A stretch of 64,000 nt of DNA, taken from assembly GCF_024198175.1 (NCBI RefSeq), contig NZ_JAJVKV010000002.1, positions 1,054,001-1,118,000 on the forward strand, written 5' to 3'. A program made the position numbers and the translations under genes. This DNA is from Pyxidicoccus xibeiensis (GTDB lineage: Bacteria > Myxococcota > Myxococcia > Myxococcales > Myxococcaceae). The first letter of the stretch is position 1. Every line of letters starts with the position of its first letter. The notes below the pieces were generated by a model. It was not told the DNA's origin. It saw nothing but the letters and a program-made list of their open reading frames with translations, and did no database searches. Shown here one piece after another: positions 20,443-29,068 of this stretch.

Positions 20443-22396
20443 GCGCGGCAATGATGGCGTCCAGCTCGCGGTGGAGGGCCTGGACGGCAGCGGCCACCCT
20501 GGCCGGCGGCCCTGGGGACGGTGCCTCCGGGAAGCAGGCGAGGCCCTCCTTCACGGCCGCGCGCAGGGAGTGCGCCTGCAGCAGCTCCAGGGTGGGCCGT
20601 ATCTTGTGGGACTGATACACGAAGGCGTCCCGGTTGCCGGTCTCCAGCGCCTGCTGGAAGTCGTCCTTGTACTGCTCGCAGCTCGCCAGGGTGATGCTGC
20701 TCAGCTCCACCAGGGCCTTCGGGTCGTCGTCGAGCATGCGCCGGAGCCGCCGCAGGCTGAACGCCGGTGACGCGACGGACGGGGCGGGCGGAGCCGCAGG
20801 AGCCGCCACCGCCTGCCGCCAGGCGCTGTGCTTCACGAGCATCGCGGCGAGCTCCGAGGGCTTGTAGGGCTTGCCGATGAAGTCCGTGAAGCCGGCGGCG
20901 CTCGCCCGGTGCTCCAGGCCCAGGCGGGTGGACGCCGTCACCGCGATGATGGGAATGCGCCGGTAGTCCGCGCCGGGCAGCGCCCGGATGGCGAGGGTGG
21001 CCGCGTAGCCGTCCAGCTCCGGCATCCGCACGTCCATCAACACCAGGTCGTAGTCGGCCGTCTGGATGCGCTCGACGGCCTGCTGCCCATCGCCGACCAC
21101 GTCGAAGTTCGCGCCCCACTTCTGGAGGAACTGCGACAGCATGAACACGTTGATGGCGTTGTCCTCCGCCACCAGGATGCGAAGGCCCTGGAGGGCCTCC
21201 GTGGAGACGCGGCCTTCGGCTGCGCCCCCGGCGCTGGGGACCTCCTGGCCGAGCTTCAGGCGCAGGGTGAAGGAGAAGGACGACCCCTGGCCCGGCGTGC
21301 TCTTCACGCCCAGCCTGCCGCCGTGCAGCTCCACCAGCTTCCGGCTGATGGCGAGCCCCAGCCCGGTGCCCCCGTACTTCAGGCCGATGTCGTAGTCGGC
21401 CTGGGTGAACTCCTCGAAGATCTGGTCCAGGCGCTCCTCGGCGATGCCGATGCCCGTGTCGGTGACGGCGAAGTCGACCGCCACGCCGCCCTGGAACGCC
21501 TCCCTCACGCCCACCGTCACCGTCACCGCCCCCAGCTCGGTGAACTTGATGGCGTTGCTCACGAGGTTGGTGAGCACCTGGGCGAGCTTGACCGGGTCCC
21601 CGACGAGCCATTCCGGCACCGCATCGTCGATCTCCGCGATGACCGGGAGCTGCTTCTCCTCGGCCTTGATGTTGAGGGCGAAGATGGTGCCATAGACGAG
21701 CTGGCGCAGGTTGAAGGGGCGCTCCTCCAGCGCCGCCTTGCCGGAGTCTATCTTGCTGAAGTCCAGGATGTGGTTGATGAGGCCCAGCAGGTTCTCGGAG
21801 GACGACTCCAGGATGCGGACGTACTTCTGTTGCTGGGGCGACAGCTCGGTGCGCTGCAGCAGACTGGAGATGCCGATGATGGCGTTCATCGGCGTGCGGA
21901 TTTCGTGGCTGACCATGGACAGGAAGTCCGCCTTGGCCCGGGCGGCCTGCTCCGCCTTCCTGCGCGCCAGCACCAGCTCCCGCTCGTACTTCTTCCGGTC
22001 GGAGATGTTGAAGAGGGTGGTCCGGTTCAGCAGCGGCCTGCCGGCGGCGTCCCTGCGCTGGACGGTGTTGAGCAGCACCGGCAGCGGGGTGCCCGCGCGC
22101 GTCAGCAGCTCGAGCTGCACCTCGTTGAGGAAGCCCTGCATCAGCAGCAGGGGCGCGAAGTGCGTCTCGTGGAAGATGCGCCCTCCCACGGACAGCAGGT
22201 CCTGGAAGCGCCTGCCGGACAGCAGCTCCTCGCGCGTGTACCCCAGCCAGGTCAGGAAGGTCTGGTTGGCCTTGACGATGAGGCCATCCGGCCGCGTGGA
22301 GATGTAGCCACACGGCGCGTTCTCGTACAGGTCCTCCGCGCTCTCCTCGAGCAGGTCCTCTGGAGCCTGGCTCGTGGCGCGCGGTGGCTCTTTCAC
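20417..22396 (-). CDS. PAS hybrid histidine kinase with receiver and Hpt-like domain
   Basis: A 659-residue phosphorelay protein starting at GTG, 14 bases after the RsbQ-like hydrolase gene. Order: PAS sensor (~24-135, with 'ENAPCGYIS' and 'FHETHFAPLLLMQG'), a short coiled-coil linker, HisKA with H-box 'MVSHEIRTPMNAI' (His164), HATPase ('NLVSNAIKF', 'DTGIGI', 'GTGLGLAISRKLVEL'), a receiver with 'AEDNAIN' and 'LVLMDVRMPELDG', and a C-terminal helical bundle with 'YQSHKIRPTLELL', probably an Hpt phosphotransfer site. No membrane segment, so it senses a cytoplasmic signal. The PAS sequence resembles PAS domains that partner RsbQ hydrolases; the hydrolase product or bound ligand is the likely input. 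The output regulator is not adjacent. Confidence 0.85.
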   Translation of the reverse strand: MKEPPRATSQAPEDLLEESAEDLYENAPCGYISTRPDGLIVKANQTFLTWLGYTREELLSGRRFQDLLSVGGRIFHETHFAPLLLMQGFLNEVQLELLTRAGTPLPVLLNTVQRRDAAGRPLLNRTTLFNISDRKKYERELVLARRKAEQAARAKADFLSMVSHEIRTPMNAIIGISSLLQRTELSPQQQKYVRILESSSENLLGLINHILDFSKIDSGKAALEERPFNLRQLVYGTIFALNIKAEEKQLPVIAEIDDAVPEWLVGDPVKLAQVLTNLVSNAIKFTELGAVTVTVGVREAFQGGVAVDFAVTDTGIGIAEERLDQIFEEFTQADYDIGLKYGGTGLGLAISRKLVELHGGRLGVKSTPGQGSSFSFTLRLKLGQEVPSAGGAAEGRVSTEALQGLRILVAEDNAINVFMLSQFLQKWGANFDVVGDGQQAVERIQTADYDLVLMDVRMPELDGYAATLAIRALPGADYRRIPIIAVTASTRLGLEHRASAAGFTDFIGKPYKPSELAAMLVKHSAWRQAVAAPAAPPAPSVASPAFSLRRLRRMLDDDPKALVELSSITLASCEQYKDDFQQALETGNRDAFVYQSHKIRPTLELLQAHSLRAAVKEGLACFPEAPSPGPPARVAAAVQALHRELDAIIAALREELRTA

Positions 22397-22410
22397 GATA
22401 CGCCCCGCCA

Positions 22411-23199
22411 CTAGAGGAAGAGCCTCATCGCGGCGACGGTTTCCTCGGGCGCGCTGAGGTTGGGGCAGTGGCCGGTCGCCTCGAGCACCATGAGCTGGCT
22501 GTCGGCCATGTTCCGGTGCACGTACCGCCCCACCGCCTCCGGAGCAATGACGTCCTGGGAGCACTGGAGGATGAGGGCCCGGGCCTTCACCTTCGGCAGG
22601 TCCGCCCGGTTGTCCGAGTGGAAGGTGACGTGCGCGAAGTGCCGGGCGATGTCCGGGTCCGTGCGGCAGAAGCTGTTGGTCAGCTCCTGCCCGAGCTCCG
22701 GGCGGTCCGGGTTGCCCATGATGACGGGCGCCATCGCGCTGGACCAGCCCAGGTAGTTGCTGTCGAGCGACTCGAGCAGCCCGTCGATGTCCTCCCGCGA
22801 GAAGCCGCCGACGTAGTCACCGTCGTTGATGTAGCGGGGCGAGGGCCCGACGAGCACCAGCTTCTCGAAGCGCTCCGGCTCGGCGGCCGCGGCGAGCACG
22901 CCAATCATCGCGCTCACCGAGTGGCCCACGAAGATGCCCCGCGTCACGTCCAGCTCGCGGCACAGCTCCAGCACGTCGTCCGCGTAGCCCTTCAGCGTGC
23001 CGTACCTCGCACGGCTGTAGGCCCTGGCATCCGAGCGCCCGGCCCCCACGTGGTCGAAGAGGATGACGCGGTAGTCCTGCAGGAAGGCGGGGGTGATGAA
23101 CCGCCACATGTTCTGATCGCACCCGTACCCGTGGGCGAAGATCATCGCCTGCTTTCCCTGGCCCAGGACCTTCACGTTGTTCCGACGAACGGCGGTCAT
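22411..23199 (-). CDS. rsbQ: RsbQ-like alpha/beta hydrolase
   Basis: A 262-residue cytoplasmic hydrolase that aligns by eye along its length with Bacillus RsbQ, the positive factor of the RsbP energy-stress branch, and with the karrikin/strigolactone receptors of plants. Characteristic segments are 'FAHGYGCDQNMWR', 'VILFDHVGAGRSD', 'GHSVSAMIG' (nucleophile Ser94), 'LQCSQDVIAP' (Asp216) and 'ATGHCPNLS' (His244), so the triad is intact. It is the first gene of a two-gene operon with the PAS hybrid kinase, replacing the PAS-phosphatase partner (RsbP) of Bacillus. The natural ligand is unknown. Confidence 0.88.
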   Translation of the reverse strand: MTAVRRNNVKVLGQGKQAMIFAHGYGCDQNMWRFITPAFLQDYRVILFDHVGAGRSDARAYSRARYGTLKGYADDVLELCRELDVTRGIFVGHSVSAMIGVLAAAAEPERFEKLVLVGPSPRYINDGDYVGGFSREDIDGLLESLDSNYLGWSSAMAPVIMGNPDRPELGQELTNSFCRTDPDIARHFAHVTFHSDNRADLPKVKARALILQCSQDVIAPEAVGRYVHRNMADSQLMVLEATGHCPNLSAPEETVAAMRLFL

Positions 23200-23352
23200 G
23201 GACGAGCGGGCTCCGGAGGTGGGCGGGCGAGGGAGGACGTCGGTGCTCCCACACTCTGGCCTCGCCGCCTACCCATCTCAAGGCAATCCGCCTGGACGGT
23301 CGGTGGTGGACATCAGGGGCCCGCCATACCAGGCCCCCCGCCAGCCGGACGG

Positions 23353-23814
23353 CTACGCCTCCGGGGCGAGGTGCAGCGTCAGCACCGGGCAGTGCGCACG
23401 CGAGACGACCTTCTGCGCCACGCTGCCCAGCAGCAGCCGGGGCAGCCCGCGCCGGCCATGCGTGCCCATGACGATGAGGTCGTACTTCCCCTGCTCGGCC
23501 AGGGCGAGCACGGTGGAGGAGGCCTCGCCCACCAGGACCTTCTGGGTCAGCGGTACCGACGGCTTCTCCAGGCTCTGCACCAGCTTCGTCAGGTCCTTGG
23601 TCGCCGTCTCCACGGCCACCTGCTCCAGGGACAGCGAGTTCCACCCGGGCGCGGCCACCAGCAGGTCAGGCGCCACGTACTGCGGCGGCTCCCAGGCGTG
23701 CACCACGTCCACGGAGGCGCCGAAAGGCCGGGCCAGCTGCACGGCGTAGTCGATGACCTTCCGGGAGCCTTCGGACAGGTCCACGGGTACGAGGATTCGG
23801 GACGGAGGAGGCAT
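23353..23814 (-). CDS. universal stress protein (UspA family)
   Basis: A 153-residue single-domain Usp protein. The start is set by AGGAGA seven bases upstream. It opens with 'RILVPVDLSEGSRKVIDYA' and carries the ATP-binding signature GTHGRRG followed by nine residues and GS ('LLGSVAQKVV'), so it probably binds ATP. It lies behind the RsbQ/kinase operon with a 150-base gap on the same strand, making a small stress-related cluster, although cotranscription is not certain. Confidence 0.92.
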   Translation of the reverse strand: MPPPSRILVPVDLSEGSRKVIDYAVQLARPFGASVDVVHAWEPPQYVAPDLLVAAPGWNSLSLEQVAVETATKDLTKLVQSLEKPSVPLTQKVLVGEASSTVLALAEQGKYDLIVMGTHGRRGLPRLLLGSVAQKVVSRAHCPVLTLHLAPEA

Positions 23815-23999
23815 CGCGTTTTCTCCTGATGGGGTGGGCCCCCACACGAGGGCTTGGGGTCGCTTCGGAGGATATGGAAGAGGCGTGCCAGCGCCTGCAC
23901 GGAGGGCCGCTGTGCCGACGTGCAGGCTTTGCAGGGCAGGCAGCGCATCGCGCAAGGGATGCGCAGCATGGGCAGCTTAACGACGACGAGGACCCCTCC

Positions 24000-24872
24000 A
24001 TGCTTCCTCCTCCCATCGATCAAGGTACCGTCCTCATCATCGGCGCGACGGAAGGAATCGGCCGGGAGCTTTCCCGGCAGCTCTCACGGCGGGTGCGCAC
24101 CCTGGTGCTCGTGGACCGCCGCGCCGGCCGCCTGGAGCCGCTGCGCGACGAGCTGCTGGCCCGCAACCCGACGCTCGGCGTGCTCGTCCACCAGTGCGAC
24201 ATCTGCGACCCGCACCAGGTGGACGCGCTGCTCGCCTTCCTGGAGGCGCACTTCGTCCGCGTGGACGTGCTGGTGAACAACGCCGCCGTGGGGAACCGGG
24301 GGCTGTATGCCGAGGAGCGCTGGGGGCAGGTGGAGGAGACGCTGCAGGCCAACGTCTGGGCGCCCGCGCTGCTGACGCACCGCCTGCTCGGGCCCATGCT
24401 GCAGCGGGGCAGGGGGGGCGTGCTGAACATCGGCTCGGGCGCGGCGCAGCTGTTCCTGCCCGGCTCCGCCACCTTCGCCGCCACGCAGCGCTTCCTGGAC
24501 GGCTTCACCGAGGCGCTGCGGCTGGAGGTGGAGGACCGCGGCATCGCCGTCACCCGCGTGGCGCCCGGGCCGCTCTGGGAGGCCGGCGTGGAGGATTGGG
24601 AGGGAGGCGTGGCGCCCTTCTTCCACATCTCCCTGGCGCGGTGCGCCCGCGAGGCCCTGGTGGGCTTCGAGCGGGGCGCGCCGCTGGTGTACCCGGGCTT
24701 CGGACACCGGTGGGTGATGCGGCTGCTGCCGCTGCTGCCACGCCGGCTCAAGCGGAGCCTGGGCCGGCTGGCGCTGCGGGGCCTGGAGCGAGAGACGCTG
24801 CTGTCGCCACAGGCCCCCGGGCTTGCGGCTGGCCGGCAGGTGCTGCTGGCCGGTGAGCCGAGTCCCGCGTGA
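24000..24872 (+). CDS. short-chain dehydrogenase/reductase, catalytic Tyr and Lys replaced
   Basis: A 290-residue Rossmann protein of the SDR family: nucleotide motif 'GATEGIG' (15-21), acidic 'CDICDP' (66-71), 'NNAAVG' (93-98), Asn118 and the active-site Ser146 are all present. At the catalytic YxxxK position the sequence reads Phe159-Ala-Ala-Thr-Gln163, so both the proton donor Tyr and the Lys are lost while the spacing is exact. The codons are TTC and CAG, not a single misread base. It may bind a nucleotide without reducing a substrate. The C-terminus is basic and hydrophobic ('LLPLLPRRLKRSL'), possibly membrane-associated. GAGG lies before the ATG. Confidence 0.85.
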   Translation: MLPPPIDQGTVLIIGATEGIGRELSRQLSRRVRTLVLVDRRAGRLEPLRDELLARNPTLGVLVHQCDICDPHQVDALLAFLEAHFVRVDVLVNNAAVGNRGLYAEERWGQVEETLQANVWAPALLTHRLLGPMLQRGRGGVLNIGSGAAQLFLPGSATFAATQRFLDGFTEALRLEVEDRGIAVTRVAPGPLWEAGVEDWEGGVAPFFHISLARCAREALVGFERGAPLVYPGFGHRWVMRLLPLLPRRLKRSLGRLALRGLERETLLSPQAPGLAAGRQVLLAGEPSPA

Positions 24873-24906
24873 AGCGCGTGTGAGGACTCCTGAGGATTCC
24901 TGAGGA

Positions 24907-25701
24907 CTACAGGCCGATCTCCGCCAGGCGCGCCTTGACGCGGGTGGCCTTCACGCCGGTGTTGGCCGTGCCGCGGCCCGACGAGTTGCCGCCCAGGCCG
25001 ATGTGGTGCAGGCCGACCACCTCGTGCGTGGAGGAGGAGATGACCGGCGAGCCCGAGGAGCCGCCCAGCGTGTCCGCGTCGTAGGACAGGTCCGTGGTGC
25101 TGTAGTTGGCGTTCTTCACCACGCCCGGCGAGGACTTCTTCGTCGGCGCGCAGCCGCTCGTCGTGTAGTAGTCGCAGTTCTGGTGCACGACGTAGATGCT
25201 GGCGTTCGTCGCGGCGTTGGTGCTGGAGACCGTCAGCCAGCCGTACACGTCACCGGGCAGCTGGCCGTTGGTGGCGGAGCAGCGCAGCGCCGTCATGTCG
25301 TCGCCCGACCAGGTCTTGATGAAGGTTCCGCAGTTGTAATAGACGCGCGAGGCCGAGGCGACGCCGTCCTCGTAGTTGAAGGACGCGCGGGCGCCGGAGG
25401 CCTGCGAGGCGCTGCCGATGCAGTGGTTGTTGGTGATGATGACGTCGCGCGACACCAGCCACGCCGTGCAGCGCGAGCCCACCGCGGGGATGGACAGGTA
25501 GCCCACCGCGCGCGAGCGCGTGCGCTGCGTGCCGGTCAGCGTCGTGGCGCTCACCCAGTTCACCGAGCCCACGATGACGTTGGACTCCTGGGACTGCAGC
25601 GGCTCGTTGGCCTCCACGTCCGGGACATCCGGAGGAGCCTCGGTACCGCAGGCGGAAACGGCAGTCACCAGGAACAGCGCACGAACGCTCTTCGCGAACA
25701 T
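24907..25701 (-). CDS. secreted trypsin-like serine protease lipoprotein
   Basis: A 264-residue exported protease (chymotrypsin fold). GGAGG precedes the ATG; the signal ends in 'LVTAVSAC', a lipobox (Cys18). After a ~25-residue Pro/Glu-rich propeptide-like stretch the catalytic His93 ('IITNNHCIG'), Asp134/135 ('SGDDMTALRC') and Ser216 ('LGGSSGSPV') occur in the right order and spacing. Six or more Cys suggest disulfides and a periplasmic or surface location. 'GLHHIGLGG' near the end is the usual last barrel segment. Likely a nutritional or predation protease. Confidence 0.88.
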   Translation of the reverse strand: MFAKSVRALFLVTAVSACGTEAPPDVPDVEANEPLQSQESNVIVGSVNWVSATTLTGTQRTRSRAVGYLSIPAVGSRCTAWLVSRDVIITNNHCIGSASQASGARASFNYEDGVASASRVYYNCGTFIKTWSGDDMTALRCSATNGQLPGDVYGWLTVSSTNAATNASIYVVHQNCDYYTTSGCAPTKKSSPGVVKNANYSTTDLSYDADTLGGSSGSPVISSSTHEVVGLHHIGLGGNSSGRGTANTGVKATRVKARLAEIGL

Positions 25702-26009
25702 CGGAACACCTCCACGCGCGGGATTGCGCGGCGTGGGGCCCAAGGCACGCCCCGTGCCACCGGCCCTGGGGCGGGGCGTCCCCTCTGGCGAGGCACACGC
25801 GGCCACCTCCAGAGTGGTGCGTGCCTGTTCCTGTAACTCAGTTGCGTGTGTAAAGTCCCTTCACGCCCGGGAACCCAATCCCCCGCAACAATCGTGACTT
25901 GCGGGCTTTCCCGGGACTGTTGTTTTCGTGGGCAGGGGGAGGCGCCCGGGTGTCTCGGGACAGGACAGGGGCTGGAAAATGACAAGGGCCGCGAAGAGGG
26001 CGGGGGGCT
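25702..26009. other. 308-base intergenic region with a two-stem inverted repeat
   Basis: No gene was found here. The half nearest the protease holds its GGAGG. Between 25866 and 25915 two nested inverted repeats occur: an outer 7-bp stem (CCCGGGA 25866-25872 with TCCCGGG 25909-25915) enclosing an inner 7-bp stem (CCCGCAA 25882-25888 with TTGCGGG 25899-25905). The element lies ~95 bases after the dehydrogenase operon and ~165 bases before the protease, so it may be a terminator or part of a leader. Confidence 0.5.
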
Positions 26010-27497
26010 TCAGCCGATGATCATGTCCTCGCGCTCGAGGGTGCCCTCGGCGAAGCGGCGGAGGTTGAAGCGGGTGAAGAGCTCATCGGACTCGCCGGTG
26101 GCCATCCACTTCGCCATCCGCTCGGCGACGGCGGGGGCCATCATGAAGCCGTGGCCGACGAAGCCGGACATCTGGAGCATGTTGTCCAGGCCCGGGGTGC
26201 GGCCGAGGATGGGGTTGTTGTCCGGCGTCACGTCGTAGCAGCCGGCCCACTGGCGCAGCACCTTCACGTGGCCCACCTGGGGCAGCTGCTCCATCAGCGC
26301 GCGGGCGAAGCGCGAGACGAAGCGCAGCGTGCTGCCCATGTTGAGGCCGGCGGGCTCCTTCGGGTCGCCCATGCCGCCGACAATCTCGCCGCGCATGGAC
26401 TGGCTGAAGTACAGGCCCGTGTCGAGCACCGACACCAGCGGCCCCAGGAAGGGCTTGAGGGGCTCGGTGCTGAGGATTTCGTGGCGGTGCGGCTCGTTGG
26501 GGAGCTGCACGCCGACGAGCTTCGCGATTTCGGGGCTCCAGGCGCCCGTGGCCAGCACCACCGTGTCGCAGGCGATGTCGCCGCGCGTCGTCTTCACCTT
26601 GCGCACCTGGCCGCCGCTGGTCTCGAAGCCGGTGACGTCCGTGTACGTCTCCACGCGGACGCCCTTCTTCTTGCAGCCCTGCGCGTAGCCCCAGAGGAAG
26701 GGCCAGGGGAAGATGACGCCGTCCTCCGGGTTGTAGGACGCCGCCAGGCAGTCCTTCATGGTGAGGCCGGGGACGATGTCACGCGCCTCGTCCGGGCTGA
26801 CGATGCGGGTGGGCACGCCGAACTTGTTGTGCAGCGCCACGTTCCGATCCAACCGCTTCGCCACCGGCTGCGTCTTGGCGAGGAACAGGTAGCCGCCCTG
26901 GCGCAGCCACACGTTGATGCCCAGGTCTCTCGCGAAGCCCTTCATCAGGTCGATGGAGCGCTTGGCCAGCTCCACCAGGGCAGGCGTGCCCCACTGCATG
27001 CGCACGCCGCCGCCGTTGCGGCCGGACGCGCCCGCGCACAGGTAGCCGCGCTCCAGCACCACCACGTCCGTCTCGCCCTCGCGCGCCAGGTTGTACGCCA
27101 GCGCCAGGCCCATGATGCCGCCGCCGATGATGACCACCTTGGCCCTGGCGGGCAGCGGCCCCTCCGGCTTGAGCGCCGCCGGGAAGGCGTCCACCTCCTG
27201 CGGGACTCCGCCCACGGGGGGCTGGGACTCGTCCACCGGGGCGGTGGCCAGCAGGCGCAGCTCGGTGGGGTACAGGGGCGGGCGCGGGGTGAAGGGCACC
27301 ACGGCCGGGGCCTTGAGCGCCTTCTCCCGCTCCAGCAGTGAGGCCACCGCCGCCAGGCAGCTCTTGCCCTGGCAGATGCCGGTGCCGAAGCCGGTGTAGC
27401 GCTTCACCGACTCGACGTCGCAGTAGCCCCGGGACACCGCGTGCCGGACGTCGTCGACGGTGACGTCCTCACACGAGCAGATCATCGCCTTGCTCAT
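26010..27497 (-). CDS. FAD-dependent oxidoreductase with N-terminal BFD-like [2Fe-2S] domain
   Basis: A 495-residue subunit. Residues 1-65 form a BFD-like iron-sulfur domain with CxC ('MICSCEDVTVDDV') and a distal CxxxxC ('GICQGKSCLA'). After a Pro-rich linker, residues ~115-480 are a D-amino-acid-oxidase-type FAD domain ('VVIIGGGIMGLALAYNLA', 'LERGYLCAGASGRNGGG', 'TVVLATGAWSPEIA', 'TPDNNPILG'). It resembles beta subunits of sarcosine, opine, hydroxyproline or HCN-synthase-like dehydrogenases. It overlaps the upstream subunit gene by four bases (ATGA). Substrate is probably an N-alkylated or cyclic amino acid; not certain. Confidence 0.85.
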   Translation of the reverse strand: MSKAMICSCEDVTVDDVRHAVSRGYCDVESVKRYTGFGTGICQGKSCLAAVASLLEREKALKAPAVVPFTPRPPLYPTELRLLATAPVDESQPPVGGVPQEVDAFPAALKPEGPLPARAKVVIIGGGIMGLALAYNLAREGETDVVVLERGYLCAGASGRNGGGVRMQWGTPALVELAKRSIDLMKGFARDLGINVWLRQGGYLFLAKTQPVAKRLDRNVALHNKFGVPTRIVSPDEARDIVPGLTMKDCLAASYNPEDGVIFPWPFLWGYAQGCKKKGVRVETYTDVTGFETSGGQVRKVKTTRGDIACDTVVLATGAWSPEIAKLVGVQLPNEPHRHEILSTEPLKPFLGPLVSVLDTGLYFSQSMRGEIVGGMGDPKEPAGLNMGSTLRFVSRFARALMEQLPQVGHVKVLRQWAGCYDVTPDNNPILGRTPGLDNMLQMSGFVGHGFMMAPAVAERMAKWMATGESDELFTRFNLRRFAEGTLEREDMIIG

Positions 27498-28840
27498 GAC
27501 AGCCCTCCCACCAGCGCCTCGGCCGCGCGTCGGCCCGCGGCCGCCGCTTCCTTCGCGGTGCCACCGCCGGTGACGTCCCCGGCGGCGAACACGTCCGTTG
27601 CCTGCGTGTGTCCGTCCGCGTCCGCCCCCACGACGAAGAGGCCGCGCCCGGCGTCGAAGTCCACCTTCGCGCCGCCCTGCCGCGCCAGCTCGAAGCTGGG
27701 GCTGACGGGCACGGACACCAGCACCGCGTCACAGCTCACCTTCTTCTTCGCGCCGCCGGCCTCCGTGTAGCTGAACGCGCTCACACGCCGCATGCCGTGC
27801 GCCTTGGGCTCCGAGCCCTGCACCGCGCCCGGCCAGGCCTCCGCGGGCGGCGGGCCTCGCAGGTCCACCACCGCCGTCACCGTCACGCCGCGCTCCTTCA
27901 TGAGGTGCGCGAGCGCGTACAGCTCCGGGCCCCAGCCCACCAGCGCCGCCATGCGCGGGGCCACGTCGTAGCGCCGCAGCAGCAGGCTGGCCGCGCGGCC
28001 CGCGTACACGCCGGGCAGGTCGTTGTTCTCGAAGGGCACCATCGGCGGGTGGCCGCCCGGCGCCAGCAGGAAGCGCTCCGCGTAGACCTTCAAGAGGCGC
28101 GGGCCCTCCGGCTCCCAGACGCCCACGGCGAGGAAGCGGCCGCCCTCGTCGTCATACAGGCCCAGCGCCGCGGCGCGGGTGACGATGCTGCCCTTGGGGA
28201 ACGCGGCGGCGTCCTGCACCCCGGGGGCCCCGGCCTCCGGGGCGCCGTGCGCCAGGCGCCCGCCCAGGTGGGCCTCGCGCTCGAAGAGGAGGAAGGACAC
28301 GCCCCGGTCGGCCAGCACGCGCGCCGCCGCGAGCCCCGCCGCGCCGCCGCCCACCACCGCCACCCGCGTGCGCAGCGTGCGGGCAGGGGGCGCGGTGGGG
28401 GCCGGCTCCTTCGGCAGCAGGCCCAGGCCCGCGAGCTGCCGCGCCACCTTGGCCATCACCTGCTCGGCCACCGGCACGCCGGCGAACATCTCGTGGTGGT
28501 CCAACCCGCGCGGGAAGAACCAGTCGATGGTCTCGAACACGTCCACCTTCGCGGAGGGGTACGCGTTCTGCCGCTCCAGCTTCATGCCCTCGCGGGCGGG
28601 CGTGCGGCACGTGTAGACGTTGGGCAGGCCGTCCACCCGCATGAGGCAGTGCGAGCAGGCGGCGGCGAAACAGAAGGGGCCGCGCGGGCGGTGGTACTTC
28701 ACGGAGCGGGCCAGCATGGGCTCGTCGGCCGCGAGGAGGGAGCACGCCACCGGCTCGCCTTCGATGGCGGGGATGCTCTCGCCCTCGAGGTCCACGGTGA
28801 TGGCCCTGCCGCGCGGGGGTGCGTCTGGGAGGCGTCGCAT
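27494..28840 (-). CDS. 2Fe-2S/FAD pyridine-nucleotide-type oxidoreductase, alpha subunit
   Basis: The partner of the FAD subunit that follows it. Residues ~12-100 form a ferredoxin-like domain as in sarcosine-oxidase alpha or HcnA ('VACSLLAADEPML', 'FAAACSHCLMRV', later 'VYTCRTPAREG'). A second domain (~170-440) is a FAD/NAD-binding Rossmann oxidoreductase ('RVAVVGGGAAGLAAARVLA', 'HPPMVPFENNDLPGVYAG', 'VFAAGDVTGGG'). The start is uncertain: ATG at 28840 gives the usual short lead before 'ITVDLEGESIPA', while ATG at 28909 has AGGA upstream and would add 23 residues. The two subunits are expected to form a complex with at least two iron-sulfur centres. Confidence 0.82.
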   Translation of the reverse strand: MRRLPDAPPRGRAITVDLEGESIPAIEGEPVACSLLAADEPMLARSVKYHRPRGPFCFAAACSHCLMRVDGLPNVYTCRTPAREGMKLERQNAYPSAKVDVFETIDWFFPRGLDHHEMFAGVPVAEQVMAKVARQLAGLGLLPKEPAPTAPPARTLRTRVAVVGGGAAGLAAARVLADRGVSFLLFEREAHLGGRLAHGAPEAGAPGVQDAAAFPKGSIVTRAAALGLYDDEGGRFLAVGVWEPEGPRLLKVYAERFLLAPGGHPPMVPFENNDLPGVYAGRAASLLLRRYDVAPRMAALVGWGPELYALAHLMKERGVTVTAVVDLRGPPPAEAWPGAVQGSEPKAHGMRRVSAFSYTEAGGAKKKVSCDAVLVSVPVSPSFELARQGGAKVDFDAGRGLFVVGADADGHTQATDVFAAGDVTGGGTAKEAAAAGRRAAEALVGGLS

Positions 28841-29040
28841 GGGTGGCCCAAAATGGCGCACCCGAACCGGTGGGTCAAAGCCTGTCCGAGCATGACGCAC
28901 CGTGGCCATGGGTCCTGGCCGACAGTGGCGGTGATGGGGCGTGAGACCTTGGCTAAGGCGGGCCCCGCGAAAACACCGCGGGGACCGTCACGGGCCGTGT
29001 GGGCCTCGCGACGATCCCCGTTGGACTTCCAAGGAATGCA

Positions 29041-29058
29041 CCGGGCAGGGCTGCCCGG
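29041..29058 (-). terminator. hairpin after the sigma/anti-sigma operon
   Basis: CCGGGCAG and CTGCCCGG flank two bases, giving a tight GC hairpin 11 bases after the last stop of the minus-strand operon. No T-run is present on the minus strand. Confidence 0.5.
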
Positions 29059-29068
29059 CACGGGCCCG

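Noticed and set aside
18703-20451. Bactofilin-like gene extended upstream to 582 codons
   Set aside because: The extension is antisense to the membrane protein gene and the signal peptide begins at 19230.
24000-24872. Sequencing error as the cause of the missing YxxxK in the SDR
   Set aside because: Two separate codons differ (TTC and CAG) with frame and spacing intact, so a single error cannot explain it.
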